Of a stretch of DNA of 55,376 nucleotides, positions 27,470 to 36,093 are shown one piece after another; position 1 is the first letter of the stretch; every line of letters begins with the position of its first letter. Location of the stretch: contig JACDGP010000019.1 of assembly GCA_013821605.1 (NCBI GenBank), forward strand, positions 1 to 55,376, given 5' to 3'. The notes below the pieces were generated by a model. That model saw nothing but the letters and a program-made list of their open reading frames with translations. It was not told where the DNA came from and did no database searches. Both the position numbers and the translations under genes were made by a program. The DNA comes from Herpetosiphonaceae bacterium. GTDB taxonomy: Bacteria > Chloroflexota > Chloroflexia > Chloroflexales > Kallotenuaceae.

Positions 27470-28374
27470 GATTCCACCTCCGCAACGCCATCCAAGCGAA
27501 AGACGAGCGGTGTTGTACCAATCCGGATACGCTCCCCACCACGTAAGCCCACGGTTGTGCCGGGTGTGATCGTTTGTTGGTTAACCGTGATGGGTGTGGC
27601 CTGCTGTGCAACGGTTAACGCATAGCCATTGTTGTGGCGAGTGAGTACCGCATGTTGGCTTGCAATCGCTTGATCGCCGGGCAAATACACATCACAGCCA
27701 TCGCTTGCGCCAAGCGTGGTTTGCGGCTTGCCGATCAAGACCTCGCGGCCTTCGAGTCGTCCACCGAGGATGTGGAGCCAAGCATCGCGCCCGACGATCA
27801 CGGTGAGCGCAATTAATGAGCCTAAGCAGGCACCCAACATGACGAGGCCAATCGCTCCGCCCAACGTTAGTGACAGATCACGGTTGTGCGTCAGGAGGCG
27901 TAAGAGGTCGCTGATCCGTTCATAGGTGCTGCCGCCTACTAAGCCGCCTAGGATCCCGCCGATGATGCCATAATTACGCTTTTGCGGGGCATGGGTAGCG
28001 ATCCCTTCGCTCGCACCAACCACAGCGCCGAGCAATGCCCAGCCCAACGCACGTGGCCAGACGCCTCCGCCGGCTACTGAAAAGACGATCTCGCCAGCCA
28101 GTAGGCCCACCAGTCCGCCGATTAAGCCGAGTTGACCGCCATAGCGAATACCGCGTATGGCCTGCGGCCAGTTACGGGCTTGGAGTCCATCGACGGCTCC
28201 GAGTGTCCCGCCAATGCTGAGGCCAACCACAGCTCCTAGCAAGGCATCCCGTAGCAACAACGCCTCGAAGGAAACCGTGCTGAAGTGGATCAGGAGGCTA
28301 CTCACTGCCCATGCCAGCAGCCCACCCAACGCACCACACACCGCATTGTAATAAACGCGCATCGCTAGGGACAT
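27466..28374 (-). CDS. Polytopic glycine-rich membrane protein with C-terminal FHA domain
   Basis: 302 residues. Residues 1-210 form six or more hydrophobic segments rich in glycine (LRDALLGAVVGLSIGGTLGA; GLIGGLVGLLAGEIVFSVAG; GIIGGILGGLVGGSTYERIS), a glycine-zipper style membrane domain. The last 85 residues look like an FHA domain: REVLIGKPQTTLGASDGCDV, LPGDQAIASQHAVLTRHNNG, and a final GGERIRIGTTPLVFRLDG. The FHA part would recruit phosphorylated partners to the membrane. It overlaps the VWA-FHA gene downstream by four bases, so the two are translationally coupled. The membrane domain was not assigned to a family. Confidence 0.78.
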   Translation of the reverse strand: MSLAMRVYYNAVCGALGGLLAWAVSSLLIHFSTVSFEALLLRDALLGAVVGLSIGGTLGAVDGLQARNWPQAIRGIRYGGQLGLIGGLVGLLAGEIVFSVAGGGVWPRALGWALLGAVVGASEGIATHAPQKRNYGIIGGILGGLVGGSTYERISDLLRLLTHNRDLSLTLGGAIGLVMLGACLGSLIALTVIVGRDAWLHILGGRLEGREVLIGKPQTTLGASDGCDVYLPGDQAIASQHAVLTRHNNGYALTVAQQATPITVNQQTITPGTTVGLRGGERIRIGTTPLVFRLDGVAEVES

Positions 28375-28399
28375 GGTTTATGCCTTTCGAGAAGTTGTT

Positions 28400-29674
28400 T
28401 TATTTGATCGCCGCCGTTTGCCCGTCGCTCATCGTCAGCTTGCCCCACTGCAGGGGAACATTATAGAGCACGGCATTACCAATGCGTAATGCATATTGAC
28501 CTTGTGTAAGGGGAAACGAAGCGATACCGCCATTATCAGTCCGACCATCGGCAACACGGTTATCCAGCGTCGGTTTGCCGTTAACATCCTGCTTCTGGGT
28601 AAATACCTGGCAATACGCATCCTTAGCAGGATCGCCATTGGCATCCTTTAAGCCAATCGTCAGCTGAGCCATTTTAACAAACACGCGGGTCGTCGTCCCA
28701 GGCCGCACAACCTCGTTTACCTCCCCTTTGGCCGACCCGAGATGTCCCCAATTATACCCCGGCAGGTCCATCGTTACCGCATACAGCCCTGACGTGAGCC
28801 AATAGCTGACCAAGCCAGTATTATCAGTCCGTCCCTCGGATGCCCGGTCACCGGTGATTGGATTACCGCTGACATCTGGCTTTTGTTTATAGATCGCTGA
28901 GTATACGTTCTGTCCCGGTTGACCGTCAGCCCCCGCGAGTGCAACCTGGATCTGACCTGCTTGCAGCTTGACCACCGTTTGCTTGTTCGCTTCGATCTGT
29001 ACGTTATAAATACAGCCTTGTGCCGTCCAGTCATAGCCTTCGATACCTCTGGGACAGACGCCATAGGTGCCGTTTTTGAGATCGAATGCGGCTTGGCCTT
29101 GCTGATCAATATCGCGGCCATCAACGCGGTCGCCATAGGTCGGATTGCCACTCACATCGGTGCGTTGCTCATACACATCAATGCGATGTCCTTGCCATGG
29201 TTGACCATTCGGCCCAAGCAACAGCACGCGCAAGCCGGATGCGCCCGCGACCTGGTTGACATGCACGCCCGAACCGATCAATTGTTCATTCGTCGGAATA
29301 TTGGCGGTCGCCGTTGGCGTTGCGGTTGGTGTATTTTCTGGAGTTGGCGACAAGGTCGCGGTGGCAGATGCAGTCGGAGTTATGGTAGGTTGGTCGGTCG
29401 GAATTGTTGACAGGGTTGGTGTTGGGGTTACGAGGGGCGTAGCCGTTATGGATGCTTGCGGTGTGGACGTGATTGTCCTGCTCGACGGTGCGGAGGGAGT
29501 GGTCGAGGTGGTCGAGGTGGACGCTGTCGATGGGGCTGCGCTGGTAGCGGCTGTTGCCGTCGCACCACTGGCGACGGTGACATTATGTACTAATGCTTGG
29601 TAGCCGAAGAAATATGCTGCATAAACCCCACCAAGTAGGCAGACACCGAGCAGTACGTTGCGAACCCGACGCAT
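28400..29674 (-). CDS. Surface protein with TM anchor, Thr/Pro stalk and three tandem beta-sandwich repeats
   Basis: 424 residues. N-terminal TM (VLLGVCLLGGVYAAYFFGYQ), a Ser/Thr/Pro/Ala stalk (35-130), then three repeats of about 85 residues. Each has an opening such as LLLGPNGQPW, VALAGADGQPG or IGLKDANGDPA, a middle QRTDVSGNP / QKPDVSGNP / QKQDVNGKP, an R-x-D-G-R-x-D block, and a closing QYALRI-like strand. They resemble carboxypeptidase-regulatory/transthyretin-like extracellular sandwiches. It probably projects from the cell surface and may be a ligand, substrate or structural partner of the receptor kinase encoded just upstream (29694-30857). Function unknown. GGAATGCT precedes the ATG. 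Confidence 0.78.
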   Translation of the reverse strand: MRRVRNVLLGVCLLGGVYAAYFFGYQALVHNVTVASGATATAATSAAPSTASTSTTSTTPSAPSSRTITSTPQASITATPLVTPTPTLSTIPTDQPTITPTASATATLSPTPENTPTATPTATANIPTNEQLIGSGVHVNQVAGASGLRVLLLGPNGQPWQGHRIDVYEQRTDVSGNPTYGDRVDGRDIDQQGQAAFDLKNGTYGVCPRGIEGYDWTAQGCIYNVQIEANKQTVVKLQAGQIQVALAGADGQPGQNVYSAIYKQKPDVSGNPITGDRASEGRTDNTGLVSYWLTSGLYAVTMDLPGYNWGHLGSAKGEVNEVVRPGTTTRVFVKMAQLTIGLKDANGDPAKDAYCQVFTQKQDVNGKPTLDNRVADGRTDNGGIASFPLTQGQYALRIGNAVLYNVPLQWGKLTMSDGQTAAIK

Positions 29675-29693
29675 AGCATTCCTTTCAGCGCAT

Positions 29694-30857
29694 TTATCTT
29701 CGCCAGCCGACGCGCATACCTAAGCCAGCACCGACCACTCCAAAGAATGCCATACCTGCTAGCGTTGTCTTCTGGAGTATGTCCGGCAGGGCCAGCACAC
29801 TAACGCCGGGAGTGACAAGCGCTGGGAGCGCCCCCAATATCATCCCGAGACATGCGCCGACAACAACCCACGTGGTGAAGCGTTTCAGCCATTGGCTGCG
29901 CGATAGCGGCTGGGGCAACCGCGTTGTTTCTGTAGGAACGGGCGTGGTGGATCCGGTCACGACCAGCCGACCTCCGCAGCCCATACAAAAGTTGCTGGTC
30001 CCGCGATTAGGGATACCGCAATGCGGGCAAAAGCGTAGTTGTCCGGTACCCAGCAGCGCACGCCGAAAATCGGCAACGCTCGCAAAGCGGGCATCGGCGT
30101 TTTGTTCGACAGCCTGAGCTAACACACTGCTCACTGCCGGACTCACCTGTGGATTAAGCGTGTTGGCAAGCGGGAAGATAAATGGCTGGATCGATGGATC
30201 GCGGTCGGTCAACAAGGCATGCAACGTTGCCCCGAGCGCATAGATATCCGAACGGGGCGTTGTTTGTCCTCGTCCACCGTATTGCTCAGGTGGAGCATAC
30301 CCAATTTTGCCCATCTTGAGCGTATCAGTTCGCTTGCTTGGATCGAAGTGGCGTGCGATCCCAAAGTCAATTAGCTTAATCGTCCCGTCTTGCTGCAGGA
30401 TGATGTTATCCGGCGAAAGATCACGAAAGATGATCGGCGGTTGGTGGGTATGCAAATATTCGAGCACATCGCAGAGTTGCGCAGCCCAAGCCAGCACTTG
30501 CGGCTCAGGCAACGGGCCACCATTCGCTTTCAGCACCGCTTCCAATGTTTGCCCTGGCACATATTCCATCACCAGATATTCTCGTCCGTTGTCGGAGAAG
30601 TAGCGCACGACATCCGGCAAGTTGCGATGCTTAAGGCTCGCGAGCAAGGAGGCCTCGGCTTGAAAGCGCTTCACCGCTTCTGCCCGTTCGGCGGGCGGCA
30701 AATTACTTTCACGCATTTCCTTGATCGCCCAGCGTTTGGCCATCACGCCAGTATCTTCAGCGAGATAGACCATTGCTTCACCACCACCACCCAACTCTTG
30801 GAGGATGCGATAACGACCGCCATCAAGCTCGTCCCCCTTCACCAATGCTTGCGACAT
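29694..30857 (-). CDS. Ser/Thr kinase with internal zinc ribbon and two C-terminal TM helices; RDLS catalytic loop
   Basis: 387 residues, the only kinase here with the zinc ribbon after the kinase domain (CPHCGIPNRG...CMGCGGR, residues 285-305). Kinase: LGGGGEAMVYLAED glycine loop, Lys46, IIFRDLSPDN with Asp146, and DFG 164-166. The lysine normally following RDL is serine (Ser148), and HRD is FRD; the lysine helps transfer phosphate, so the rate may be low, although a few active kinases tolerate this change. Two glycine-rich TM helices follow (VVVGACLGMILGALPALV; GMAFFGVVGAGLGMRVGW), with no extracellular domain. It is encoded between the surface-repeat protein and a zinc ribbon-FHA protein, which would be a natural substrate or partner. 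Confidence 0.88.
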   Translation of the reverse strand: MSQALVKGDELDGGRYRILQELGGGGEAMVYLAEDTGVMAKRWAIKEMRESNLPPAERAEAVKRFQAEASLLASLKHRNLPDVVRYFSDNGREYLVMEYVPGQTLEAVLKANGGPLPEPQVLAWAAQLCDVLEYLHTHQPPIIFRDLSPDNIILQQDGTIKLIDFGIARHFDPSKRTDTLKMGKIGYAPPEQYGGRGQTTPRSDIYALGATLHALLTDRDPSIQPFIFPLANTLNPQVSPAVSSVLAQAVEQNADARFASVADFRRALLGTGQLRFCPHCGIPNRGTSNFCMGCGGRLVVTGSTTPVPTETTRLPQPLSRSQWLKRFTTWVVVGACLGMILGALPALVTPGVSVLALPDILQKTTLAGMAFFGVVGAGLGMRVGWRR

Positions 30858-30879
30858 GGCTGTTCCCTTCTGCTAGGAC

Positions 30880-31494
30880 TTAGGAGGCGCGAAAGGTGGT
30901 TACAACGCTCCCAAAGCGGACTTCATCACCATCACGTAGTGGCTGTGGTTGCTTAGGGCGAGCTTGCTGTTGGTTAATACGGGTCAGATTCGTACTATCA
31001 AGATCTTCGAGCATGATTTGGCCTTGTTGAACGCTGATGCGCGCATGGCGTCGACTCACACCACCCGCCTCACCATTATGCGGGGTCATGTCAATGTCCG
31101 GAAAGTGGTTGCTAGGGGCATCGTTGCGACCAACGATCACCTCGGCTTTGTCGGGGAATGCAATCTGCATCCCGCTGCCGTGTATCAGCAGCATGCTGTT
31201 GCGGAGGGTCGCTCGGTTTGGCGACGAGGCTACCACTGGCGCTGATGTGGGCGCTCCTCCCTGTGCTGTTGGGCTATATGTCTGCAAGGGTGCACCGCAA
31301 TCGTCACAAAATGCTTCGCCAACCATGCCGGCTTTGCCACATTGACTACAGATCGGTGTGCCCGAGTTCGTCAGCGGGAGAGCAGGCGACGGCAGCGCGG
31401 CGGGCGCTGTGCCCCTGGCAGCAGGGCTGCCACAATTTTCACAAAAGGCTGCGTCGTCGAGAAGCTGGTTGTTACACGTTCCACAGGTGCTCAC
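30880..31494 (-). CDS. Double zinc ribbon plus FHA domain protein
   Basis: 204 residues, soluble. Two zinc ribbons: CGTCNNQL...CENCGSP at the start and CSQCGKAG...CDDCGAP about 50 residues on. The C-terminal FHA domain has VIVGRNDAPSN, GVSRRHARISVQQGQIMLED and LDSTNLTRIN, so the phosphothreonine-binding Arg, Ser, Arg-His and Asn positions are conserved. It resembles the soluble FHA adaptor proteins that are phosphorylated or bound by a cognate kinase. Start is GTG 31494, with GGAGTATGGAACA before it; an upstream ATG is out of frame and stopped at once. It lies 22 bases before the kinase 29694-30857. Confidence 0.86.
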   Translation of the reverse strand: MSTCGTCNNQLLDDAAFCENCGSPAARGTAPAALPSPALPLTNSGTPICSQCGKAGMVGEAFCDDCGAPLQTYSPTAQGGAPTSAPVVASSPNRATLRNSMLLIHGSGMQIAFPDKAEVIVGRNDAPSNHFPDIDMTPHNGEAGGVSRRHARISVQQGQIMLEDLDSTNLTRINQQQARPKQPQPLRDGDEVRFGSVVTTFRAS

Positions 31495-31538
31495 TGTTCC
31501 ATACTCCTTCTACGTCATCGACAGATATGGGACCGAAA

Positions 31539-32810
31539 CTAGGGCTTGAGCTTGCTGGGGTCAAGATCACTCAAGCGTACCGTTTTGCGACTACTGAACT
31601 TGATTGTTTTCTGGCCGGCAGCCGTCATCTGCCCTTGCTGTTGGAGGTGATCGACTTCTTGCTGCAATGATTGCGCCAGATCAGCTTCACCTTGATTCAG
31701 CAAGCGCGTCACAGCACTTTGTAGCTTCTGGGTAGCGCCCGCGATGTTGCCGGCTTCGATGTCTTGCAGCGCACGGGTTTGGAGTTTATGGGCGCTCACT
31801 TTTTCAGCGATATTCATGACCCGCGGATCAACCGCTTGCAACGCCGCAGCTTGATCGGTGAAGGTGAGGAGCACATCCGCACGTACGTGTTCGGCCTGAA
31901 GATGAGCAGCGGGAATATCATATTGCAGATCGAGTTGCCCGATGCGGAAGGTTCCGACTGGCTTGGCGGCTACCGTAAGCTCCACCAACAGCGTCTGCCC
32001 CTGACCCTTTTCTAGCTCGCCCAATGAGATTGTCAGGCTACGATCATCAAGAGGTCGCGAGGGCAGGTTGGCAATCAAAGGAATGACTTGCCAGGCGGCA
32101 CGCAGTGCGATGCCCGGCGTCATACGCATCGTCAGCATCGCGTTTTGCACCACGGCGGCCTGCGCACTTTGAATGCTTGTCTTAAAGTATTCCAACAGTT
32201 TCGCGGGCTCGTTGATATAATCAGCCTTCCCATTCGCTGAGCGGTTACCGATCTCATGGAGCAGAGTCGCATTCCAATCGTCGCCCACGCCTAAAGCCAT
32301 GATCGAGATGTCACTCTGTCCAGCTTTATCAGCTTGGCGCAGACACTCGTCTTCGTCGTCGGCGGTTTCGCCGTCAGTTAACAGAATAACGCGCCGTAGC
32401 ATTCCAGCGCGCGCCTGCCCAATTTCTTTCAAAGCAGCAGCTAAGGCCGTCCCGATATGTGTGCCCCCATCTGCCTTTAATTGGCTAATTTTGGCCTTGA
32501 TCTGCTGCACATTCTTGACGGGTTGATGCGGGACCAGCACGCTATGCTGGTGATTGAAGGCGATCACGCCGATGCTATCCTCTGGCTGCAAAACATCAAG
32601 CGCTATGCTCGTTGCATCACGCACCGCCTTGATCTTTGCACCATCCATCGAGCCACTATGGTCCAGCACAAACATCACCGCCACCGGCATTTGGACCTGT
32701 GCCACGACCGCTGTCGGCATTAATTCAATGAGCAGGTAGACGACCTGTTGGGTGTTCGCTACCAATTGTGGTCGCCCCAACGAACTACGGAGTGCGACTT
32801 CGCCACCCAT
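31539..32810 (-). CDS. Soluble VWA-domain protein
   Basis: 423 residues without signal peptide or membrane helix. VWA domain from about residue 40 with a full MIDAS: LDHSGSMDGAKI, GGTHIGTALAAAL (the Thr) and LLTDGETADD. Behind it lie a beta-sandwich region (SFRIGQLDLQYDI-like) and a helical tail with LQDIEAGNIAGATQKLQSAV. The fold is of the YfbK/CoxE type of cytoplasmic VWA proteins that bind partners via a metal. ATG 32810 is preferred over 32837 because AAGGAG lies six bases upstream. It is the first gene of the leftward run, divergent from the DUF3352 gene with about 147 bases between, where promoters for both directions must lie. Confidence 0.88.
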   Translation of the reverse strand: MGGEVALRSSLGRPQLVANTQQVVYLLIELMPTAVVAQVQMPVAVMFVLDHSGSMDGAKIKAVRDATSIALDVLQPEDSIGVIAFNHQHSVLVPHQPVKNVQQIKAKISQLKADGGTHIGTALAAALKEIGQARAGMLRRVILLTDGETADDEDECLRQADKAGQSDISIMALGVGDDWNATLLHEIGNRSANGKADYINEPAKLLEYFKTSIQSAQAAVVQNAMLTMRMTPGIALRAAWQVIPLIANLPSRPLDDRSLTISLGELEKGQGQTLLVELTVAAKPVGTFRIGQLDLQYDIPAAHLQAEHVRADVLLTFTDQAAALQAVDPRVMNIAEKVSAHKLQTRALQDIEAGNIAGATQKLQSAVTRLLNQGEADLAQSLQQEVDHLQQQGQMTAAGQKTIKFSSRKTVRLSDLDPSKLKP

Positions 32811-32957
32811 CAGCTGCTCCTTTCCAGCTAGCCTCACCAGCCTTATCTAAAGAGATACAAGTGAGCCCCTTTTTTTGCATCTTCAATGAACCGCAAAAAA
32901 TAAAGATGATTTGTTTCTAGTTAAGTAACAACACGGGCGATGCCATAGGAGATGCCG

Positions 32958-34805
32958 ATGGTGATCTGTACGCACTGTAATGCTCCCAACAGCCCAAGCT
33001 CCAATTTCTGTCGTGAATGTGGAACACCTTTGACTCCCGCCGTGACAGCACCCACCCCTCGACGCCGCAAATGGGGGTGGAAACGGATCGTTGGGCTGAT
33101 CAGCTTAATCGTGGTGCTCGCTCTGGGCGGCGCAGCCGCCTATTTCGGACCAACACTGCTACGTGGTCAGCGTACAGCCCATACGCTCATGCCCAACGAC
33201 ACACAACTCTTCGTATCATTCAATCCCAACGTGTCGGCCCTGACAGGTGCGCAACGGCTCCAAAAAATCTATGGCGATATTGCGAATAAGTCCGGCACGG
33301 TCTATGATGCCAACCAACAAAGCCAAGACCTGCTCGGCTTCGACTTCCAGCGTGACGTCCAACCGTGGATCGGGATCGAAGCAGCCATCGGCGTCTCCGG
33401 CATCCGGAATGTTACGCGCTCAAATGTAAATCTCGCTACCCTTACCAATGAAGCGAATGTTTTGGTTGTGCTAGCCTCACGCAATGCGACCAAGGCAGCA
33501 GCCTTTCTCAAGCAGGTTCGTAATCGCCAGGAAGAACAAGGCGAGCTCTACGACGACGATACCTATCAAGGCATCAAGACGAATTCCCGCCAGGGCACCG
33601 TGCGCGCTAATCCCTTCAATGCCTTTGCTGTCGTTGGTGATTATGTTATCTTTGCATCGAATAAAGAGCTGTTGGACGAAACGATTGATCGCTCCAAGCG
33701 CCACACGAACACGCTCGGGGATAACCTGCATTTTCAGCATGTCGTTGCCGCTTTGCCTGCTAATCGGATCGGCTATGCCTATATTGGCGGCGACCTCATC
33801 AACACGAGCTGGAATGACGTGCTCCGAACGGTGTCAAATGGGAATACCTTCGAGCGTAGCATGCGCCGTCAGCTCGAAAACCAAATGAAAAATATCACGG
33901 CACTCGACGGTTTAGGGCTGAGTGTAGCTTTAGATGATACTGGTCTCCAACTCGACGGTATTTCCCAATACGACCTTGCTAACGTTGATCCTGCGGCCCG
34001 GAGTGAGCTTACACGCAGTACTCCACTTAAAGGGGTGCAGCAAACGAGTGTCCGCAATGATGCCTACGGGGTTTTATCAGTTGCATTTCCCCCTTCGCTT
34101 AAGGAAGACGTCGCACAATGGCTGGACAGTTCATCCGATCTGCGTCAATCCCGCCGTGACTTCGAGCGCCAACTCGGTCTGGACGTGCAACATGACATCT
34201 TAGATTGGATGGAAGGCGAACTGTCGGCGGTGTATGCGGGTCCAGATCTCTCGCTGCGTAATAGTTATGTGGCGTTGCGACCTACCGATAAAGCCAAGGC
34301 GCAACAAGGCGCAACCACCGTTTTCAATGCGCTTGATCGGTGGTCAACCCGCAACACCAATGCCGCAGGAGCTACTGAACAGATCGATGGGCAGACGTGG
34401 CACGTTGTATCGCGTAATTACCAGAACAAACCGGATATAGCCAGCGGTTGGGTAGGAGATGATCTTGTCCTCGGCATGGACGAGGAAGCACTGCATGCTG
34501 CTGGTACAGGCAGCCAAGCTGCCATCGCTGCTGACACAACCTACAAATCAGTACGCAGCAAGCTCCCGGATACCATCAACGCTCTGCTTTATGTGAATCT
34601 GCCTCGCATTTTAGACACACTCAAGTCATTGCGTGGGGTAGCTCCTGTTGCCACGAACGGTGGTACAACGACGACCGCATCAAGAGAAGACGATGTCCTA
34701 GCGTGGCTGCGCCCGATCAAAGGCATCGGTCTCAGTATGGCGACGGCTGTTGATAAACACGGCACCAGTCGCGCACGACTCTTTGCAGCAATCAGCCAAC
34801 CATGA
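32958..34805 (+). CDS. Zinc-ribbon, single-TM protein of the DUF3352 family
   Basis: 615 residues. Zinc ribbon CTHCNAPN...CRECGTP, basic patch RRRKWGWK, one TM helix (IVGLISLIVVLALGGAAAYF), and a large extracellular part starting HTLMPNDTQLFVSFNPNVSA. The rest shows the DUF3352 pattern: VLVVLASRNATKAAAFLKQV, GIKTNSRQ, FAVVGDYVIFASNKELLDET, and near the end LLYVNLPRILDTL. The family is found in Cyanobacteria, Chloroflexota and Planctomycetes with unknown function. Two in-frame ATGs occur (32952, 32958); the second is chosen because AGGAG is then six bases away rather than adjacent. The PP2C gene follows after 8 bases. Confidence 0.85.
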   Translation: MVICTHCNAPNSPSSNFCRECGTPLTPAVTAPTPRRRKWGWKRIVGLISLIVVLALGGAAAYFGPTLLRGQRTAHTLMPNDTQLFVSFNPNVSALTGAQRLQKIYGDIANKSGTVYDANQQSQDLLGFDFQRDVQPWIGIEAAIGVSGIRNVTRSNVNLATLTNEANVLVVLASRNATKAAAFLKQVRNRQEEQGELYDDDTYQGIKTNSRQGTVRANPFNAFAVVGDYVIFASNKELLDETIDRSKRHTNTLGDNLHFQHVVAALPANRIGYAYIGGDLINTSWNDVLRTVSNGNTFERSMRRQLENQMKNITALDGLGLSVALDDTGLQLDGISQYDLANVDPAARSELTRSTPLKGVQQTSVRNDAYGVLSVAFPPSLKEDVAQWLDSSSDLRQSRRDFERQLGLDVQHDILDWMEGELSAVYAGPDLSLRNSYVALRPTDKAKAQQGATTVFNALDRWSTRNTNAAGATEQIDGQTWHVVSRNYQNKPDIASGWVGDDLVLGMDEEALHAAGTGSQAAIAADTTYKSVRSKLPDTINALLYVNLPRILDTLKSLRGVAPVATNGGTTTTASREDDVLAWLRPIKGIGLSMATAVDKHGTSRARLFAAISQP

Positions 34806-34813
34806 GGTAGTCC

Positions 34814-36079
34814 ATGCAATGGTCTTCTTATCTCCCGGTGGCGTTAGCAATTACTGCGGTCGTCGTCCTGGCAATCGCACTCCTACGCCTTGGGTTACGC
34901 GGGCGGCAGCTACGGAAGCTGTCGCCAACGAACAGTGTTATCCACGTGCCGCGCTCGGAGAGACCCTTATCGAATTTAGCCAACTTTCTACCGGCAGCAT
35001 CTAGCCCGGCTGGGCCAGTGGAATTGCCAGCGGCGAACGAACAGCACATCTGCCCTCGTTGCGGTAGCCCAAATCGTGGCGCGGCGAACCATTGCAGTCA
35101 TTGTGGTGTGATGTTCACCATGGACACACCCGAGGAGCAAACCACGCGCTGTACCAAATGTGGCTCACCCATACCTACAGACCATGGCTTTTGTGGCGTC
35201 TGTGGTATGGCTGTAGGCACAGCTCCAAGCGCGGACGCGCTAGGCGGACGTCCCACCGTCCTCCTTGATCCACAGCTGGAGCCTCCCACTCCAATAATTA
35301 TTCAAAGCGCAGCCCTGTGTGATTGCGGTCGCGTGCGTAGCAACAATGAGGATAGCCTCGGTCTAATCGAAGGTCTGCAACACCACGAGGCTGACCGGAT
35401 GCAGTGGGGCATCTATGTTGTGTCGGATGGCATGGGTGGTCACGAAGGCGGCGAGGTAGCTAGTGCGCTGGGTGTGAAAACCTTCCTCAACTACCTCCTT
35501 ACCAACGCGATCTTACCACGACTAACGACCGATGCCACCGTCGATTGGTCTGCCCATACCGGCGCTGCTGCCCAAGCCGCGAATCAAGCAGTCTTTGATG
35601 CCTGTGCAAAAAGCAAAAACAATATGGGCGCGACGCTCGTCGCTGCGACGCTCTATGGCAATCGTTTAACCGTTGTGCATATCGGTGATTCGCGGGCCTA
35701 CTGCTGGGATGGCACACAGCTACAGCAATTGACCGAGGATCATTCGTTAATTGCACAGTTGGTTGCCGTTGGGGAGGTCCGGCCTGAAGAGGCACGCTCT
35801 CATCCACAACGCAGTGTGCTACTCCAATCACTGGGTCAAAAACAGAGCGTCCAGCCCACGATCAGCGAACATACGCTGCGGCCCAACCAGCGCGTGCTTC
35901 TCTGCTCCGATGGCTTGCATGGCATGCTTGATGACCACGCTATCAGCACGGTCCTGGCACAAAACCTCGATCCACAAGCCACCTGCCAAGCCTTGATCGA
36001 TGCCGCCAACGCTGCCGGTGGTGATGATAATGTCTCTGCCCTCATCATCGCTTGCAGAACACTGAGCGCCATCTCCTGA
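34814..36079 (+). CDS. PP2C-type Ser/Thr protein phosphatase, membrane anchored, with zinc ribbons
   Basis: 421 residues. N-terminal TM helix (YLPVALAITAVVVLAIALLR), two zinc ribbons (CPRCGSPN...CSHCGVM; CTKCGSPI...CGVCGMA), then a full PP2C domain from about residue 170. The metal and catalytic motifs are present: RSNNEDSLG, VSDGMGGHEGGEVAS, NNMGATLVAATLYG, HIGDSRAYCW, EDHSLIAQLV, LCSDGLHGML and GDDNVSALII. It is the only phosphatase seen in the window and the obvious antagonist of the six kinases, dephosphorylating the kinases or their FHA partners at the membrane. It shares an operon with the DUF3352 gene. TGAGGTAGTCC before the ATG. Confidence 0.94.
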   Translation: MQWSSYLPVALAITAVVVLAIALLRLGLRGRQLRKLSPTNSVIHVPRSERPLSNLANFLPAASSPAGPVELPAANEQHICPRCGSPNRGAANHCSHCGVMFTMDTPEEQTTRCTKCGSPIPTDHGFCGVCGMAVGTAPSADALGGRPTVLLDPQLEPPTPIIIQSAALCDCGRVRSNNEDSLGLIEGLQHHEADRMQWGIYVVSDGMGGHEGGEVASALGVKTFLNYLLTNAILPRLTTDATVDWSAHTGAAAQAANQAVFDACAKSKNNMGATLVAATLYGNRLTVVHIGDSRAYCWDGTQLQQLTEDHSLIAQLVAVGEVRPEEARSHPQRSVLLQSLGQKQSVQPTISEHTLRPNQRVLLCSDGLHGMLDDHAISTVLAQNLDPQATCQALIDAANAAGGDDNVSALIIACRTLSAIS

Positions 36080-36093
36080 CGCTCAGCTAGCCC

